Part shown: piece after piece, positions 52,633-62,950 of the stretch
How the letters are laid out: every line of letters starts with the position of its first letter
Position numbering within the stretch: the stretch's first letter is position 1
From: Bactrocera neohumeralis
Lineage: Eukaryota; Arthropoda; Insecta; Diptera; Tephritidae
Assembly (NCBI RefSeq): GCF_024586455.1
Contig: NW_026089623.1
Coordinates: 18,108,236-18,172,235 of the forward strand
Direction of reading: 5' to 3'
Length of the DNA stretch: 64,000 nt
The notes under the pieces: model-generated
The model's database searches: none
Told to the model about the DNA's origin: nothing
The model's input: the letters and a program-made list of their open reading frames with translations, nothing else
Program-made: the position numbers and the translations under genes

Positions 52633-53091
52633 TGGTTACCAAGAATTTTGGCTACAAAAACCGATCTCGCAACTGGATTGTGGTCAATCGTTCAACGATT
52701 ATTGATAGCATTCCCATCGTCATATTTATGTGAACGTGGATTTAGTGCTGTGACAACACTACTTCTTCTTCTTTTTAATTGGCGTAGACACCGCTTACGC
52801 GATTATAGCCGAGTTAACAACAGCGCGCCAGTCGTTCCTTCTTTTCGCTACGTGGCGCCAATTGGATATTTCAAGCGAAGCCAGGTCCTTCTCCACTTGG
52901 TCCTTTTAACGGAGTGGAGGTCTTCCTCTTCCTCTGCTTCCCCCGGCGGGTATTGTGTGACAAAACTGCTTACTAAAAATAGAAATCGTTTGCTTGTTAC
53001 CAAACGTGGCGACTTGCGACTGTTCTTGAGTAAATTGGAACCTGATATTAACAAACTTATTAAACAGCATCAGATTCATCCTTCACATTAG
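52633..53091 (+). pseudogene. hAT transposase C-terminal dimerisation region, interrupted
   Basis: GYQEFWLQ is followed by a shift, then LWSIVQRLLIAFPSSYLCERGFSAVTTLL, the conserved hAT C-terminal block with the catalytic Glu in CERGFS. A LINE tail (52765-52955) interrupts it. TKNRNRLLVTKRGDLRLFLSKLEPDINKL and the stop at 53089-53091 complete the protein. This domain mediates multimerisation in hAT enzymes. Confidence 0.85.
52765..52955 (-). mobile_element. RTE-like LINE 3' fragment with target duplication
   Basis: 191 bp matching 8340-8530 (LINE 8336-10135). Reading the minus strand it ends in AAGAAGAAG. Flanks TGTGACAACACTACTT (52749-52764) and TGTGACAAAACTGCTT (52956-52971) match at 14 of 16 bases, a target duplication. 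The severe 5' truncation is typical of LINE insertions. Confidence 0.85.
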
Positions 53092-53479
53092 TTTTAATAT
53101 ATGGATCGATTATTTTAGTTTTATCTATTCTATATAAATAAAAATGAATTGTTGTTCGTTAGTCTGATTAAAACTCGAGAACGGCTGGGCCGATTGAGCT
53201 GACTTTGGTTTTAAAATGTTTGTCGTAGTCCAGGGTAGGTCTAAACGGTGATCAAATAAGGAAAAATTACGAGTAAAATAGAGTAAAACGACAATTTCTA
53301 TTTTCCCATATAAAAGTTGACCACTTACTTGCTGTCAAACATTTTACGGTATTTGTACTCTCAGTTCCACTCGAATTGAAGAACGCATTAAAACAAGACT
53401 TTTGAATCGACAACATAATATAAACTTTGCTCATAACATCGTGTATTTAAATTTCAATTTCAAATTTCAAAATATATAA

Positions 53480-54450
53480 ATATAATTAATGTGTTGACAT
53501 GTTTGATGGTGCCAACCTTACAGTGTTACCAACTCTCAAAAATACTTTTATTATAATAATGCCCGGTTATGCCTGTGCAGACTCCACATTGCTCATTGCT
53601 TACTAGATATAGAATACTACATAGTTTGCCATATATGGTAAGCTAGAAGCTATCTCTTCAGCAGTTTAACAGCGCAGTTTTCATTTATATGAAAATTTCG
53701 AAGAGGCAACATATTCCATTTCCACATATGCCGACGGCATTTTTATTTCGGTAATATGAAAATTAGAAGAGCGACTTAAGACGGTTGTGTTATATTATAA
53801 AAATAAAGTACATTTTCAAAATAACATTTAATATTTAGTTTAATATTGTTAATTTATAGAAATATTATGGAAATTGGGTTGCGAAGTCTTAAACTTAATA
53901 AACTTATACAAGCATAAATCAAAATATCATTTCTTATTTTAAATTTATTATTTTAATTTCAAAATATAAATATAATTAATGTGTTGACATGTTTGATGGT
54001 GCCAACCTTACAGTGTTACCAACTCTCGAAAATACTTTTATTATAATAACGGGGCATCTCTGCCTGTGCAGACTCCACATTGCTCATTGCTTACTAGATA
54101 TAGAATACTACATAGTTTGTCATATATGGTAAGCTAGAAGCTGTCTCTTCAGCAGTTTAACAGCGCAGTTTTCATTTATATGAAAATTTCGAAGAGGCAA
54201 CATATTCCATTTCCACAAATGCCGACGGCATTTTAATTTCGGTAATATGAAAATTAGAAGAGCGGTTAAGACGGTTGTGTTATATTATAAAAATAAAGTA
54301 CATTTTCAAAATAACATTTGATATTTAGTATAACATTGTTAATTTATAGAAATATTATGCAAATTGGGTTGGGAAGTCTTAAATTTAATAAACTTATACA
54401 AGCATAAATCAAAATATCATTTCTCATTTTAAATTTATTATTTTAATTGG
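53480..54450. repeat. Tandem repeat of Helitron 3, two units
   Basis: Same 460-480-bp unit as in copies 1 and 2, here twice (anchors near 53507 and 53992). Confidence 0.9.
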
Positions 54451-54814
54451 TATATAAAAGTTATGCCACAATTATTATATAGTAGTCCAAAAATATAAAT
54501 TCTTATTTTTCCCAGAAATACATTTGTAAAAAAAGGATATTTATCCTTTTTTATGTTCCACACAAAAGATTTAAGGAGTTCAAGAGCTCAAAACGTGCCC
54601 TACATCAGCTACCTACCCGACGGCATTTCGCAAATGATAAGATAAAATTTTCAAGAGCTCAAAGCATACGCTAAATCATCTCGAACCTACCTACCCTACG
54701 TTTTTGCCCAAATGATTATATCATGATAGCAAATGCCCACATACAGATTTGGCAATGGCAATAACAGTTAGTATTCTATAAATTCTATCCTGTCGAGATG
54801 CCCTGTAATAAGTG

Positions 54815-55080
54815 TATCCGAACGTTCCATTGTTTTGTCATCTCATGTAAAAAGCACGTGTATCCGAACGTTACATTGTTTTGTCCATAAATTTAGAGAC
54901 TTTTTGCTGCGCTCCTACTTTAACATCCTTGGTTTTGTCATCTCATGTTAAAAAAAAGAAACATTTAATTGGAGAAATAAGAAAGTAATAAGTAAGTTAT
55001 AAGTGTATCCGAACGTTCCATTGTTTTGTCATCTCATGTAAAAAGCACGTGTATCCGAACGTTACATTGTTTTGTCCATA
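54815..55080. repeat. Local rearranged duplication replacing the N-terminal ORF
   Basis: The phrases GTGTATCCGAACGTT(A/C)CATT and TTTTGTCATCTCATGT recur at 54813, 54849, 55005 and 55041. Sequence then jumps directly to the start of the helicase region. The Arg-rich ORF is lost. Confidence 0.8.
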
Positions 55081-55126
55081 AATTTTCCAACAACTGCAAA
55101 CATTTCTTCACGACAATAATGAATTA

Positions 55127-57101
55127 GTGAAGATGTTCAAAATGGCACTGGATCGGTTGCCATCAGACAGCCATAAGATTGTAATAAGAGCCGACAAAAC
55201 ACCTATAGGCCGTATATATACAGTACATCCTAATAACGATGAATGTTATTATCTTAGATTGTTATTGGTGAATGTTCCTGGTCCGACATCTTTTCAACAA
55301 TTGCGAAGAGTTGATGGACATCTGTGTGCGACTTACCGTGAGGCGTGTCAATTATTACGGTTGTTTGAAAACGATTCGCATTGGGATGACACGCTCAAGG
55401 ATTCCGTGATATCTTCATCGCCGCATCAAATTCCCACACTGTTTGCGATTAAAATATCGACATGTTTCCCCTCAAATCCGAATGATTTGTGGATGAAATA
55501 TAGGGATGACATGTCTGAGGATGTGTTGCATCGCGTGCGTTGTGAAACTTTGAATCCTACATTGGAAATTACGGCAGAGATTTACAATGACACATTGATC
55601 ATAATAGAAGATATGTGTTTGTTGATGGCAAATAAAGTATTGTCGTGTTTGGGCCTGACAGCACCCAATCGTGCTATGCAAGATGCATTAAACCATGAGT
55701 TGCAAAGAGAACTCCAGTACGATACTCAAGTTATGACCGAAGCAGTTCGCACAACTGTTCCGCAATTGAACGAAGAACAAAGGATTGCGTACGATCGTTT
55801 AACACAAGCTGTAAACAGTGGGTCTGGGGGATTTACTTTCTTGATTCTCCTGGGGTACTGGGAAAACGTTCCTAATTTCATTGCTATTAGCAAAGATCCG
55901 ATCGCAAAATGAGGTAGCCCTAGCGTTGGCTTCATCTGGAATAGCAGCAATTTTATTAGAAGGCGGACGAACTGCACATTCAGCCTTAAAATTACCATTA
56001 AACATGCATATCAACGAAACGCCAGTTTGCAACATTGCCAAAAATAGCGCTATGGCGAAGACTCTCCAAGTATGCAAATTGATAATTTGGGACGAATGCA
56101 CAATGGCCCACAAGAGGTCGCTGGAGGCACTAGATAGGACGTTAAAAGATTTACGTGATAACCAAAACATTTTTGGGGGAGCTATGATACTGTTGTCAGG
56201 TGATTTTCGTCAGACTCTTCCAGTAATTCCTCGATCGACTGTTGCTGATGAAATAAACGCATGTCTAAAATCATCAAATTTGTGGCGGCACGTAAAGACA
56301 CTACAATTAACTACTAACATGCGAGTGTTTTTGCAACAAGATCAAACTGCGACTGTGTTTTCGAAGCAGTTGCTGGATATTGGCAATGGTAAGGTCGCAG
56401 TTGACAGCTCGACCGGATTAATGACTTTTCCCACAGATTTCTGTCACTTCACAGAATCGAAAAAGGAGCTTATTCAGCGTGTTTTTTCGGACATTAAACA
56501 ACAATATAATAACCACGATTGGCTAAGTGAACGAGCAATATTGGCAGCAAAAAACAAAGATGTCGATGATCTCAATGCTACCATTCAGAATTTCCTTCCA
56601 GGAGAGTTGTTTACGTGCAAATCAGTTGACAGGGCCACAAACCAGGATGACGTAGTCAACTATCCTACAGAATTTTTAAATTCATTGGACTTGCCTGGAC
56701 TACCACCATATAATTTGAAATTAAAAGTAGGGTCAGTTGTCATCATGCTGCGTAATATTAATCAACCTCGACTTTGCAATGGAACGAGATTGGTTGTGAA
56801 GAAACTCATGAATAACATCATCGAAGCTAAAATAATCAAAGGAAAATATAAAGGAGAGGATGTCTTAATCCCACGAATACCTATGATTCCAACGGATTTG
56901 CCATTTGATTTTAAGAGGTTGCAATTTCCCGTGCGTCTGGCGTTTGCGATGACCATAAATAAATCGCAAGACCAATCGTTGCAAGTTTGCGGAATAAACT
57001 TAGAGTTTCCCTGTTTCGCACATGGACAATTATACGTTGCGTGTTCGCGTGTCGGAAAACCAACATCCTTATTTATTTACGCACCGCAAAAGAAAAACTA
57101 A
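55127..57101 (+). pseudogene. Helitron PIF1-type helicase, copy 3, frameshifted at Walker A
   Basis: 55127-55912 matches copy 1 up to NSGSGG, then two G runs are each one base shorter than in copy 1 (near 55826-55832 and 55850-55855), so the SPGGTGKT block is out of frame. From 55881 the frame is open for 406 codons with WDECTMAHK, GDFRQTLPVIP and the final YVACSRVGKPTSL, which keeps the family form of the last motif. KSQDQSL replaces KSQGQSL. Homopolymer shortening may be sequencing error. Confidence 0.85.
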
Positions 57102-57296
57102 AAATATTATCTACCAGAAAGCACTAAATTAATTAACTGTATATGATCATAACTGTGTTGTATTTAATTTAAGCAAAGACTTGTTTATCATGTTCACAGT
57201 CCAGAAACGAGCACATCCAAGAAAATTTTAAATTGTTGTATATGAAGTGTATAAATATAAATAAATGACTTAATATGTATATAATGTCAACGTGTA

Positions 57297-57926
57297 TTAG
57301 TAACTCTTTATTTTCATCAACTTGGCTCCTTCTACTTGGGAACCACTTGGCTCGCCAGGACATGATAATATGGTGGAAGTACTAGCCGACTCGGACAAAT
57401 CTGATTCAATCAGAACATTATCAATGTTGAACTGCTGGCTGTCTTCAATAACATCAATATCTACCAGAACATTCTTGATGTTGGGCTTTTGGCTGTCTTC
57501 AATAACTTGAATGTCCTGTATGTCTTCGGCCGATAAATTTAATTCACAGAATGTCTCCTCAGATGATGAAGATGGCATTGTAGAAACGTGTTTTGGTTTA
57601 GATAGCAGCTTTTGCTTTAATATATATTTTTGTACTTTTGCTCTGTTCACGCGTATTATTCGTTCTACATTCTTACCACACTTGGTACAAAATCTGAAGG
57701 TAACAGCGATTATGTTGTAGCATTCGTCGCATCTTAATAATAATTTAATACAATCTGGACAGTTATTATTTTTTTTCTGCCGTTCCATCCACTTTTTACA
57801 AAACGGACAATGCATTTTAAGGAGTTGAGGGATATATAGCTTCACTATAACTATATTATAGTTGTTTGAATTCTTTATTTTCTCGATGACAGATATAGTT
57901 CTTCTTCTTTTCCTAACCATGGCCAT
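57297..57926 (-). CDS. Antisense zinc-ribbon protein carried by Helitron (unknown), longest form
   Basis: The 209-codon frame opens MAMVRKRRRTISVIEKIKNS (ATG at 57926) and is intact. Residues about 38-95 hold four paired-cysteine knuckles: CPFC, CPDC, CDEC and CTKC, spaced as two zinc ribbons (CPFC-x14-CPDC and CDEC-x13-CTKC). A basic stretch (RVNRAKVQKYILKQKLLSK) follows, then an acidic, Ser-rich tail with a duplicated block (VIEDSQKPNIKNVLVDID / VIEDSQQFNIDNVLIESD). It lies antisense to the helicase, tail to tail with about 195 bases between stops. Present in all three Helitron copies. I do not recognise it. Captured host gene or a regulatory/DNA-binding accessory protein are both possible. 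Confidence 0.65.
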   Translation of the reverse strand: MAMVRKRRRTISVIEKIKNSNNYNIVIVKLYIPQLLKMHCPFCKKWMERQKKNNNCPDCIKLLLRCDECYNIIAVTFRFCTKCGKNVERIIRVNRAKVQKYILKQKLLSKPKHVSTMPSSSSEETFCELNLSAEDIQDIQVIEDSQKPNIKNVLVDIDVIEDSQQFNIDNVLIESDLSESASTSTILSCPGEPSGSQVEGAKLMKIKSY

Positions 57927-58192
57927 CGTCAAAAAAAAACGACAGATGTAGTTTGATAGTTATAGTGTAAATATTTGTCAGTATTCACTCAAAAAAAATC
58001 TTGTCTATGGTAAAATGTCACTTGAAATGTTAACGTCTCTTTGCTGTGCATCTATACTATTATTCTTTAATATTCCTTAAAATCTAAAAGCAGCAAATTT
58101 CAATAAAATTAAAAAAGTATTGTGTCGTGTGTTTGTGACTTACTAAATATGCCTCCAATAATAGGCGGTGCAAAGTTCGCCGGGTCAGCTAG

Positions 58193-58505
58193 TTTTTAAT
58201 AAAAGATTCTCTGTTTTAATACTATAAAGTTGTGTTTCAATAATCATTCTTATTGGCAGGTGGAGCCCGTAAGAGTTAACTTGAGACCTAAGCGCCGTTG
58301 TATGTTACCTACTACGCTTAGGTTTCAAGTTGCTGGTTATATCCGTGGTAAAAGTTTCGTTTAGAATTCTCCGTTAATATACATATATAGGTCACAATAA
58401 TTAATTTGAAGTTATATTGATTTTTAAATAGGTGAAAAATGGGGGCGCTAAAAAAATATTTATTCTCAAAGTGGGCGGTAGACAAAATAAGTTTGGGAAC
58501 CACTG
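58193..58505 (+). other. hAT 3' untranslated region and right terminus
   Basis: Non-coding sequence after the Helitron, with G-rich subterminal AAATGGGGGCGC and AAGTGGGCGG that mirror the left end, ending AAGTTTGGGAACCACTG. The duplication ATTTAACC follows at 58506-58513. Confidence 0.8.
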
Positions 58506-58513
58506 ATTTAACC
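58506..58513. repeat. 8-bp target duplication, right copy, of hAT element
   Basis: ATTTAACC, identical to 32461-32468. Confidence 0.9.
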
Positions 58514-58746
58514 GGTACTGGTAGGTTTACTGTTAATATTCATGTTGCTTTGTGTGTGGCTATAGCTAACTTCTACGTTCACCTGATTGTTGCTTTCCTC
58601 TGTGTCCCACTCTGTTTCACTGTTTAATTCTACTTTAATATTTTCAATTGCTTCTAACCAGCTCATATGCGCTATTATCTTACACCGAAATTTTTATATT
58701 GTTGCGAAATATACATATATGAACCGCTTAAGTATAAAGCACGTAT
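58514..58746 (-). other. Possible errantivirus gag decay
   Basis: The minus strand has a short open stretch (ELNSETEWDTEESNNQ) of unknown match. Position between primer site and protease suggests gag or leader, but no motif proves it. Confidence 0.3.
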
Positions 58747-58750
58747 TTAA

Positions 58751-59489
58751 GGGGGAAGCCTGGTTTAGAGGCTTCAAAAAATCGATTTTTTTGAGGATTT
58801 TTTTTGGAGGCATAAAAGTAATTGATTGAAGCGAAATTTCTAGGGTTTATAGTTATATATTTAAATATCATTCACAAAATTTTTTAGATACGAAATCTTT
58901 GATATTCCACTTTTGGGAAGCCCGATGCATCTCGCATGTGCATTTGTCGGACGGCGGGCAGGATGCAGGTCGCAATTTCTATCGGCAACAAAAAATTTAA
59001 AAAGATTCATATTTTTGAATAATTTATCTTCTAGTTAAACTAAAAATATTCCGAAAAAAAGTGTAAAGTTTTAGAATTTCTTTTAAGAGTTGAAAAAAGT
59101 GGTTTTTGACCAAAAAAATTTTACTTTATGTTAATTAAAAATATGTTCTAACTTGACATTTCATAGTTTATTTTAGCTTAACAAGAAGATAATTTAATGC
59201 CGAAGATAATAAACTTTGCCCCAATTCCATACGACGTTTATTTTTTTTTCTATCCTGCCCGTCAATTAAGAAAAATCGTAAAAAGGAAAAACCGAGAAAT
59301 CGCGCGTCAATGTTTTCGCTTTCTGCCCGATTGCTCATATATCTGTTAGACACTCGGTCACTATTTTCCTTCTAGCTTCGAAAACATTTCAAATTCTCAT
59401 CTAAAACTTTGAGGACATATTCTTAGATTATTTTTAAAGAGATTTAAGCAAAAAAAAAATCGATTTTTTGTAGCTTCTAAACAGGCTTT
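58751..59489. mobile_element. TTAA MITE, third copy, right end decayed
   Basis: TTAA (58747-58750) then GGGGGAAGCCTGGTTTAGAG. It shares long stretches with 35772-36460 (for example GGACGGCGGGCAGGATGCAG). The right end AAACAGGCTTT has lost the G run and TTAA. It is a diverged copy, older than those in the Helitrons. Confidence 0.75.
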
Positions 59490-59650
59490 ATTTTTATGTT
59501 ATATTCTTTATATACTTTTATTTAGAATAACTTGATATAAACATATCACGCAGCGGTTAAGTTACAATTTTAGTATGATTTGAAAAAATTGTAATGAACT
59601 TACATATTACGAGACAGTCCTAAGACTCCTAAGAGTGTAGATTCTCGTTC

Positions 59651-59734
59651 GTTGGGCGCCAATTGTAAACAAAGTGCATTGCATCATCATTCTTGCATTT
59701 CACAAACAAAAAGTGCAATTTTTATGTGTTAACT
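59651..59734 (-). repeat. Primer-binding site and putative 5' LTR of errantivirus-like element
   Basis: On the minus strand AGTTAACACATAAAAATTGC opens a 72-base block ending TTTACAAT, directly followed by TGGCGCCCAACG (59651-59662), a tRNA-Lys-type primer site as in gypsy. The 72 bases match 21542-21609. Similarity ends exactly at the primer site. Confidence 0.7.
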
Positions 59735-60024
59735 TATCTTTTTTTTGTTTTTTGTGTCGGGGGGGGAATCTTCCAAGAGATACTAAGATACTGCCTTAGA
59801 CAGGCAGCATGCACGATTCATATTGCCCGCTAAAGATACACCTCTTTCGGAATCACGCCCAATTAGTTATCTAAGTTTACTGGACTTGCGTGGCAGTACG
59901 CCTACGTACTAAACCCTTAACTCCGGCTGCGTTAGCTTGTATTTGGCCCTGTGGGACCACCGTTAGGTATTACTTCGCAGGACCAAGCTGGGCAAGAATA
60001 CCTCTTCAGAAACTCCTTTCGTGG

Positions 60025-61083
60025 TTATTCAGCTGGTCTCAAGCTTCTTCGCTGTCGTTCTCTTATCTTGAGTACATGGATCGTTATTGCGGCCCACTCT
60101 TTCATTTTCGCCCATACCAACTTTGAATGCAGCATGTGGCTTATAATGTTGTCAGGTGTCATCGTTTGGTTTATTATTCCTTCGATGGTAGTTCTCTCCT
60201 TTACGTATCTCGAACAGAAGAAGAAGATATGCTCGGCGTTTTCGTTGGTACTGCTGCAGAATGAACATTTTGTGTCATCGTCGTGGCGGAATCTGTACAG
60301 GTATTCCCTGAAACAGCCATGGCCTGTCAAAAATTGCGTCAGATAAAAGTCGATCTCCCCATGTTGTCCCTCAATCCAAGCTGATACGTTTTTAATGAGT
60401 CTGTTCGTCCATCTTCCTTTTTCTGTCGCGTTCCATTGTCTTTGCCACTCTTCGAGGATAACCTGTCTCTCCTTTTTTCGCTCGTCAGCTGTTAGACGCC
60501 TATTCATAGCTTTCGATTTTAGGTATGCTCTACGTAACTCTGAGGCCATTAGGTCCGGAGGCATAAGACCAGATATGATACTGGCCGCTTCATGTGAGAC
60601 CGTTCTGAATGCACAGGCCACTCTGATGGCGCATAGCTTGGTCACTGCCTTTGCCTTATTGGCAATTGTTTTTTGGCGCAGTGCTTTTCCCCAAATAGGG
60701 GCCGCATACATCAGTGTTGACTGACTTACTTTAGCTAGTAGGGCTCTCTTACTTTGACTAGGGCCACCAGTGTTAGCCATTATTCTTGACAGGGCCGCTG
60801 TAACAGCAGATGCCTTGCTAGAGGCTTTTTCAATATGCGCTTTGAAATTCAATCTCGTGTCAATCATAACGCCAAGGTATCTGAGGGAGTTTTGCGTTGT
60901 GATGTTGTATCCATCGATATTTAAGGTGACCGTTTCTAATTTTTTCCTGCTCGTGATAAGCACCGCTTCCGTCTTTTCTCCAGCCAGCTGAAAATTAGTT
61001 TCAGTGAGCCAGTCCTTAATTTTTGCTGTGATCGCATTACAGAAGTTTTGATTTTGAGAGAGCTCTTTCACAACTATCGTCAC
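60025..61083 (-). pseudogene. LINE ORF2, thumb and C-terminal zinc motif
   Basis: A 352-codon open stretch beginning just after the YADD box (which lies at about 61095-61110). It has FQLAGEKTEAVLITSRKKLE, LRYLGVMIDTRLNFKAHIEK, KRALLAKVSQSTLMYAAPIWG, CAFRTVSHEAASIISGLMP and a final C-x2-C-x8-H-x4-C motif (CSFCSSTNENAEHIFFFC). This is standard for R1-like ORF2. It is the best-preserved part of this copy. Confidence 0.85.
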
Positions 61084-61099
61084 AGCAATGTCGTCCGCA

Positions 61100-62345
61100 T
61101 AGCCAATTATTTGTGCCTATTTTGGCAGCGGTAGGCGTAGCACCCCGTCGTATAGCACATTCCAAAGTAACGGACCCAATACGGAGCCCTACGGTACTCC
61201 ACCTGTCACTACGTAGCTTTTTGGGCCGGCATCGGTGTCGTACAGCAGCAGTCTATCAGACAGATAGTTACTGATTATCCTTAGTAGATATCCCGGAGTG
61301 TTTCTTGCTTCTAAAACCCTAATTATATGTGGCCAGGATGCAGAGTTAAAAGCATTTTTGACGTCAAGAGTGACAACTGCGCAATATTTTTTATCGCCAT
61401 GCATCCACCTGGTTCCCTCTATGGCCTTGCCCGCGATCTCCGTAAATTTTCCGAAAGCGTCCATGGTGGATCGATGTCTTTGGAAACCAAATTGGTTTTC
61501 AAACAAGCCAAGCAGCTCTCCTTGTAGGTGTTGTTCCAGACGTTTACAGATTAACTTCTCCAATATTTTGGCCATCGTGTCGATCATACAAAGTGGTCTA
61601 TACGCACTCGGCTCGCCCGCCAGTTTATTTGGCTTCTGGAGGAGAACCAGGTGCTGTTTCTTCCATACTCTTGGGAAACTCCTTCGTTTAGACACCTAGA
61701 AAAAAATTCAGCGAAGGCCTTCTTGTTGTGTTTAACTGCAATCTTAAGCGCCTTGTTTGGGATGCCATCAAGTCCTGGCGCCTTTGTATTGCCGAATCTT
61801 TCCGCCACTTCTACTACCTCCTCCTCGTCGATTGACAAAACTTCCACCACTGATGGTATTCTTCTGCTCGTATGTTGCTCGTGCGATGGGAAAAGCGTTT
61901 TCACCACCTTTTCTAGCAGTGTAGCACAGGTTGGTGCCTGGTTTTTACCCCCCTTGACCTTTGCCATTACTATTTTATAGGCATCTCCCCACGGATTTTC
62001 ATCTACCTTCTCGGAAAGTTCTTTGAAGCTTAAGGTCTTACTTCTTTTGATAGCCTTTTTGAACTCATTTCGCTTGTTTTTAAAATATTTGCGCAGTCCT
62101 GTGTGTTCTGGCGTACCTGAGCTTCTTAGGGAGAGGCGTCTCGCTCTATGACACTCGCTTCTTAGTGCACTAATCTCCTCGTTCCACCAGTATGCGGACT
62201 TTCGCGGTGTGTTTTGCCTTTTTTTAAACTTGGTCGCGTCGCAAGCGTGACTTACCAGCATTTCAGCTTGTCGGTCTAAGTCGGTCGAGCTACCCATTTT
62301 TTCATCCAGCATGAGGTCGAAGATGTTCTCATCTAGCGTTTCCAC
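61100..62345 (-). pseudogene. LINE ORF2 reverse transcriptase, with stops and a frameshift
   Basis: 62345-61584 holds the pre-RT region (KKRQNTPRKSAYWWNEEIS, NTKAPGLDGIPNKALK). After a shift near 61640, 61189-61695 has SYRPLCMIDTMAKILEKLI, QFGFQRHRSTMDAF, AVVTLDVKNAFNSASW (palm Asp) and ends at GGVP, where TAG (near 61189) replaces the Gln of the PQGSVLGP motif. A further stop near 61120 precedes IGYADDIAVTIV. It is inactive. Confidence 0.85.
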
Positions 62346-62950
62346 CTTCCATTTTTTTTCCGCGGCTTTTTTAGATTGCCTTGGTTTCGCGGCTTCTTGC
62401 CGATTTCAAGCATAATGGCAAGATGATCGCTAAGTGTGTAGAAGTCGCACACTTTCCAATGTGCAGATGGAGCCAGTGAGTTGCTGGCGAACGTAATGTC
62501 TATAATCGATCCGCGGCCATTCTTTTCGAAGGTATTTCTGCCTCCCGTGTTAAGCAGCACAGCATCTAGTAAGGCGAACGTTTTGAGCAAAGCATTACCC
62601 CGCCGGTTTGTCTTGCTACTACCCCATTCGATTGCCCACGCGTTAAAGTCGCCTGCTATAACATTTGGTGTAGTAGTAAGGGCGTCCTGAACTAATTCAT
62701 CAAGGATCTGTTCATAAACACCCTTTAGTACACTCGGAGGGAGGTAGCAACTGTAAAAATAGATTCCGCCTATTTTCGCTCGCGTATAATATGATTTCCC
62801 CAAGAGCGGCTTGTCGTGGAATGAGTTTTCCCCACAGGCCCATATGGCAGCTTTGCTTTCTTTATCGCAAATCCAGGTACTTAATACTGCTTACAGACTA
62901 TCGCCACATCTATCTTCTTCTCGTAGCTTGTCTGTTTCAGTAACTCTTGG
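62333..62950 (-). pseudogene. LINE ORF2 APE-type endonuclease
   Basis: The ORF2 start reads RVVQINLNHCEAAQELLKQ (about 62950-63000 leftward, frames shifting), then 62333-62803 has GIYFYSCYLPPSVLKGVYEQ, NVIAGDFNAWAIEWGSSKTNRRG and the end motif FYTLSDHLAIMLEIG. The catalytic Asp/Asn (GDFNAW) and His (SDHLAI) are retained. It nicks target DNA for priming. It is split by a frameshift near 62810. Confidence 0.8.

Larger units (their letters stand above)
53124..58192 (+). mobile_element. Helitron copy 3 (5.1 kb) in the hAT 3' region
   Basis: TCTATTCTATATAAATAAAA start after A (53123) and GGGTCAGCTAG end (58192) before T. It lies 32 bases after the hAT stop codon. It lacks the nested TAA element and the N-terminal ORF, has two tandem-repeat units and a partial duplication near 54810-55080, and carries the antisense ORF in its longest form. 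Its helicase has a frameshift near Walker A. Its empty site proves the nested insertion in copies 1 and 2. Confidence 0.9.
32469..58505 (+). mobile_element. hAT transposon (BED-finger/ZBED type) swollen to 26 kb by nested insertions
   Basis: The left end is CAGTGTTTCCCAAAGTGGGC; the reverse complement of the right end is CAGTGGTTCCCAAACTTATT, so both start CAGTG(T/G)TTCCCAAA, a typical hAT terminus. Identical 8-bp duplications flank both ends. Transposase pieces in plus orientation occur at 33428-33874, 43310-43461, 50674-51581 and 52633-53091 and join in the right order when the Helitron (43462-50673), repeat R (51582-52632), the LINE tail (52765-52955) and the second Helitron (53124-58192) are ignored. 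The segment 33975-42992 is an inverted second copy of 43067-52098 and may be an assembly artefact. Confidence 0.85.
21542..59734 (-). mobile_element. Errantivirus-like (gypsy clade with env) element, deleted and multiply invaded
   Basis: The minus strand shows PBS plus LTR at 59651-59734, protease/RT relics at 28950-30135, integrase ends at 28470-28990, env in two parts, and polypurine tract plus LTR at 21542-21620. This is the order of insect endogenous retroviruses. Large parts of gag, RT and integrase are deleted. Insertions listed separately (I-type LINE, piggyBac relic, hAT with its nested load, a MITE) make up most of the span. That both LTRs belong to one insertion is inference: the flanks do not show a matching target duplication and a gap lies inside. 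Confidence 0.6.
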
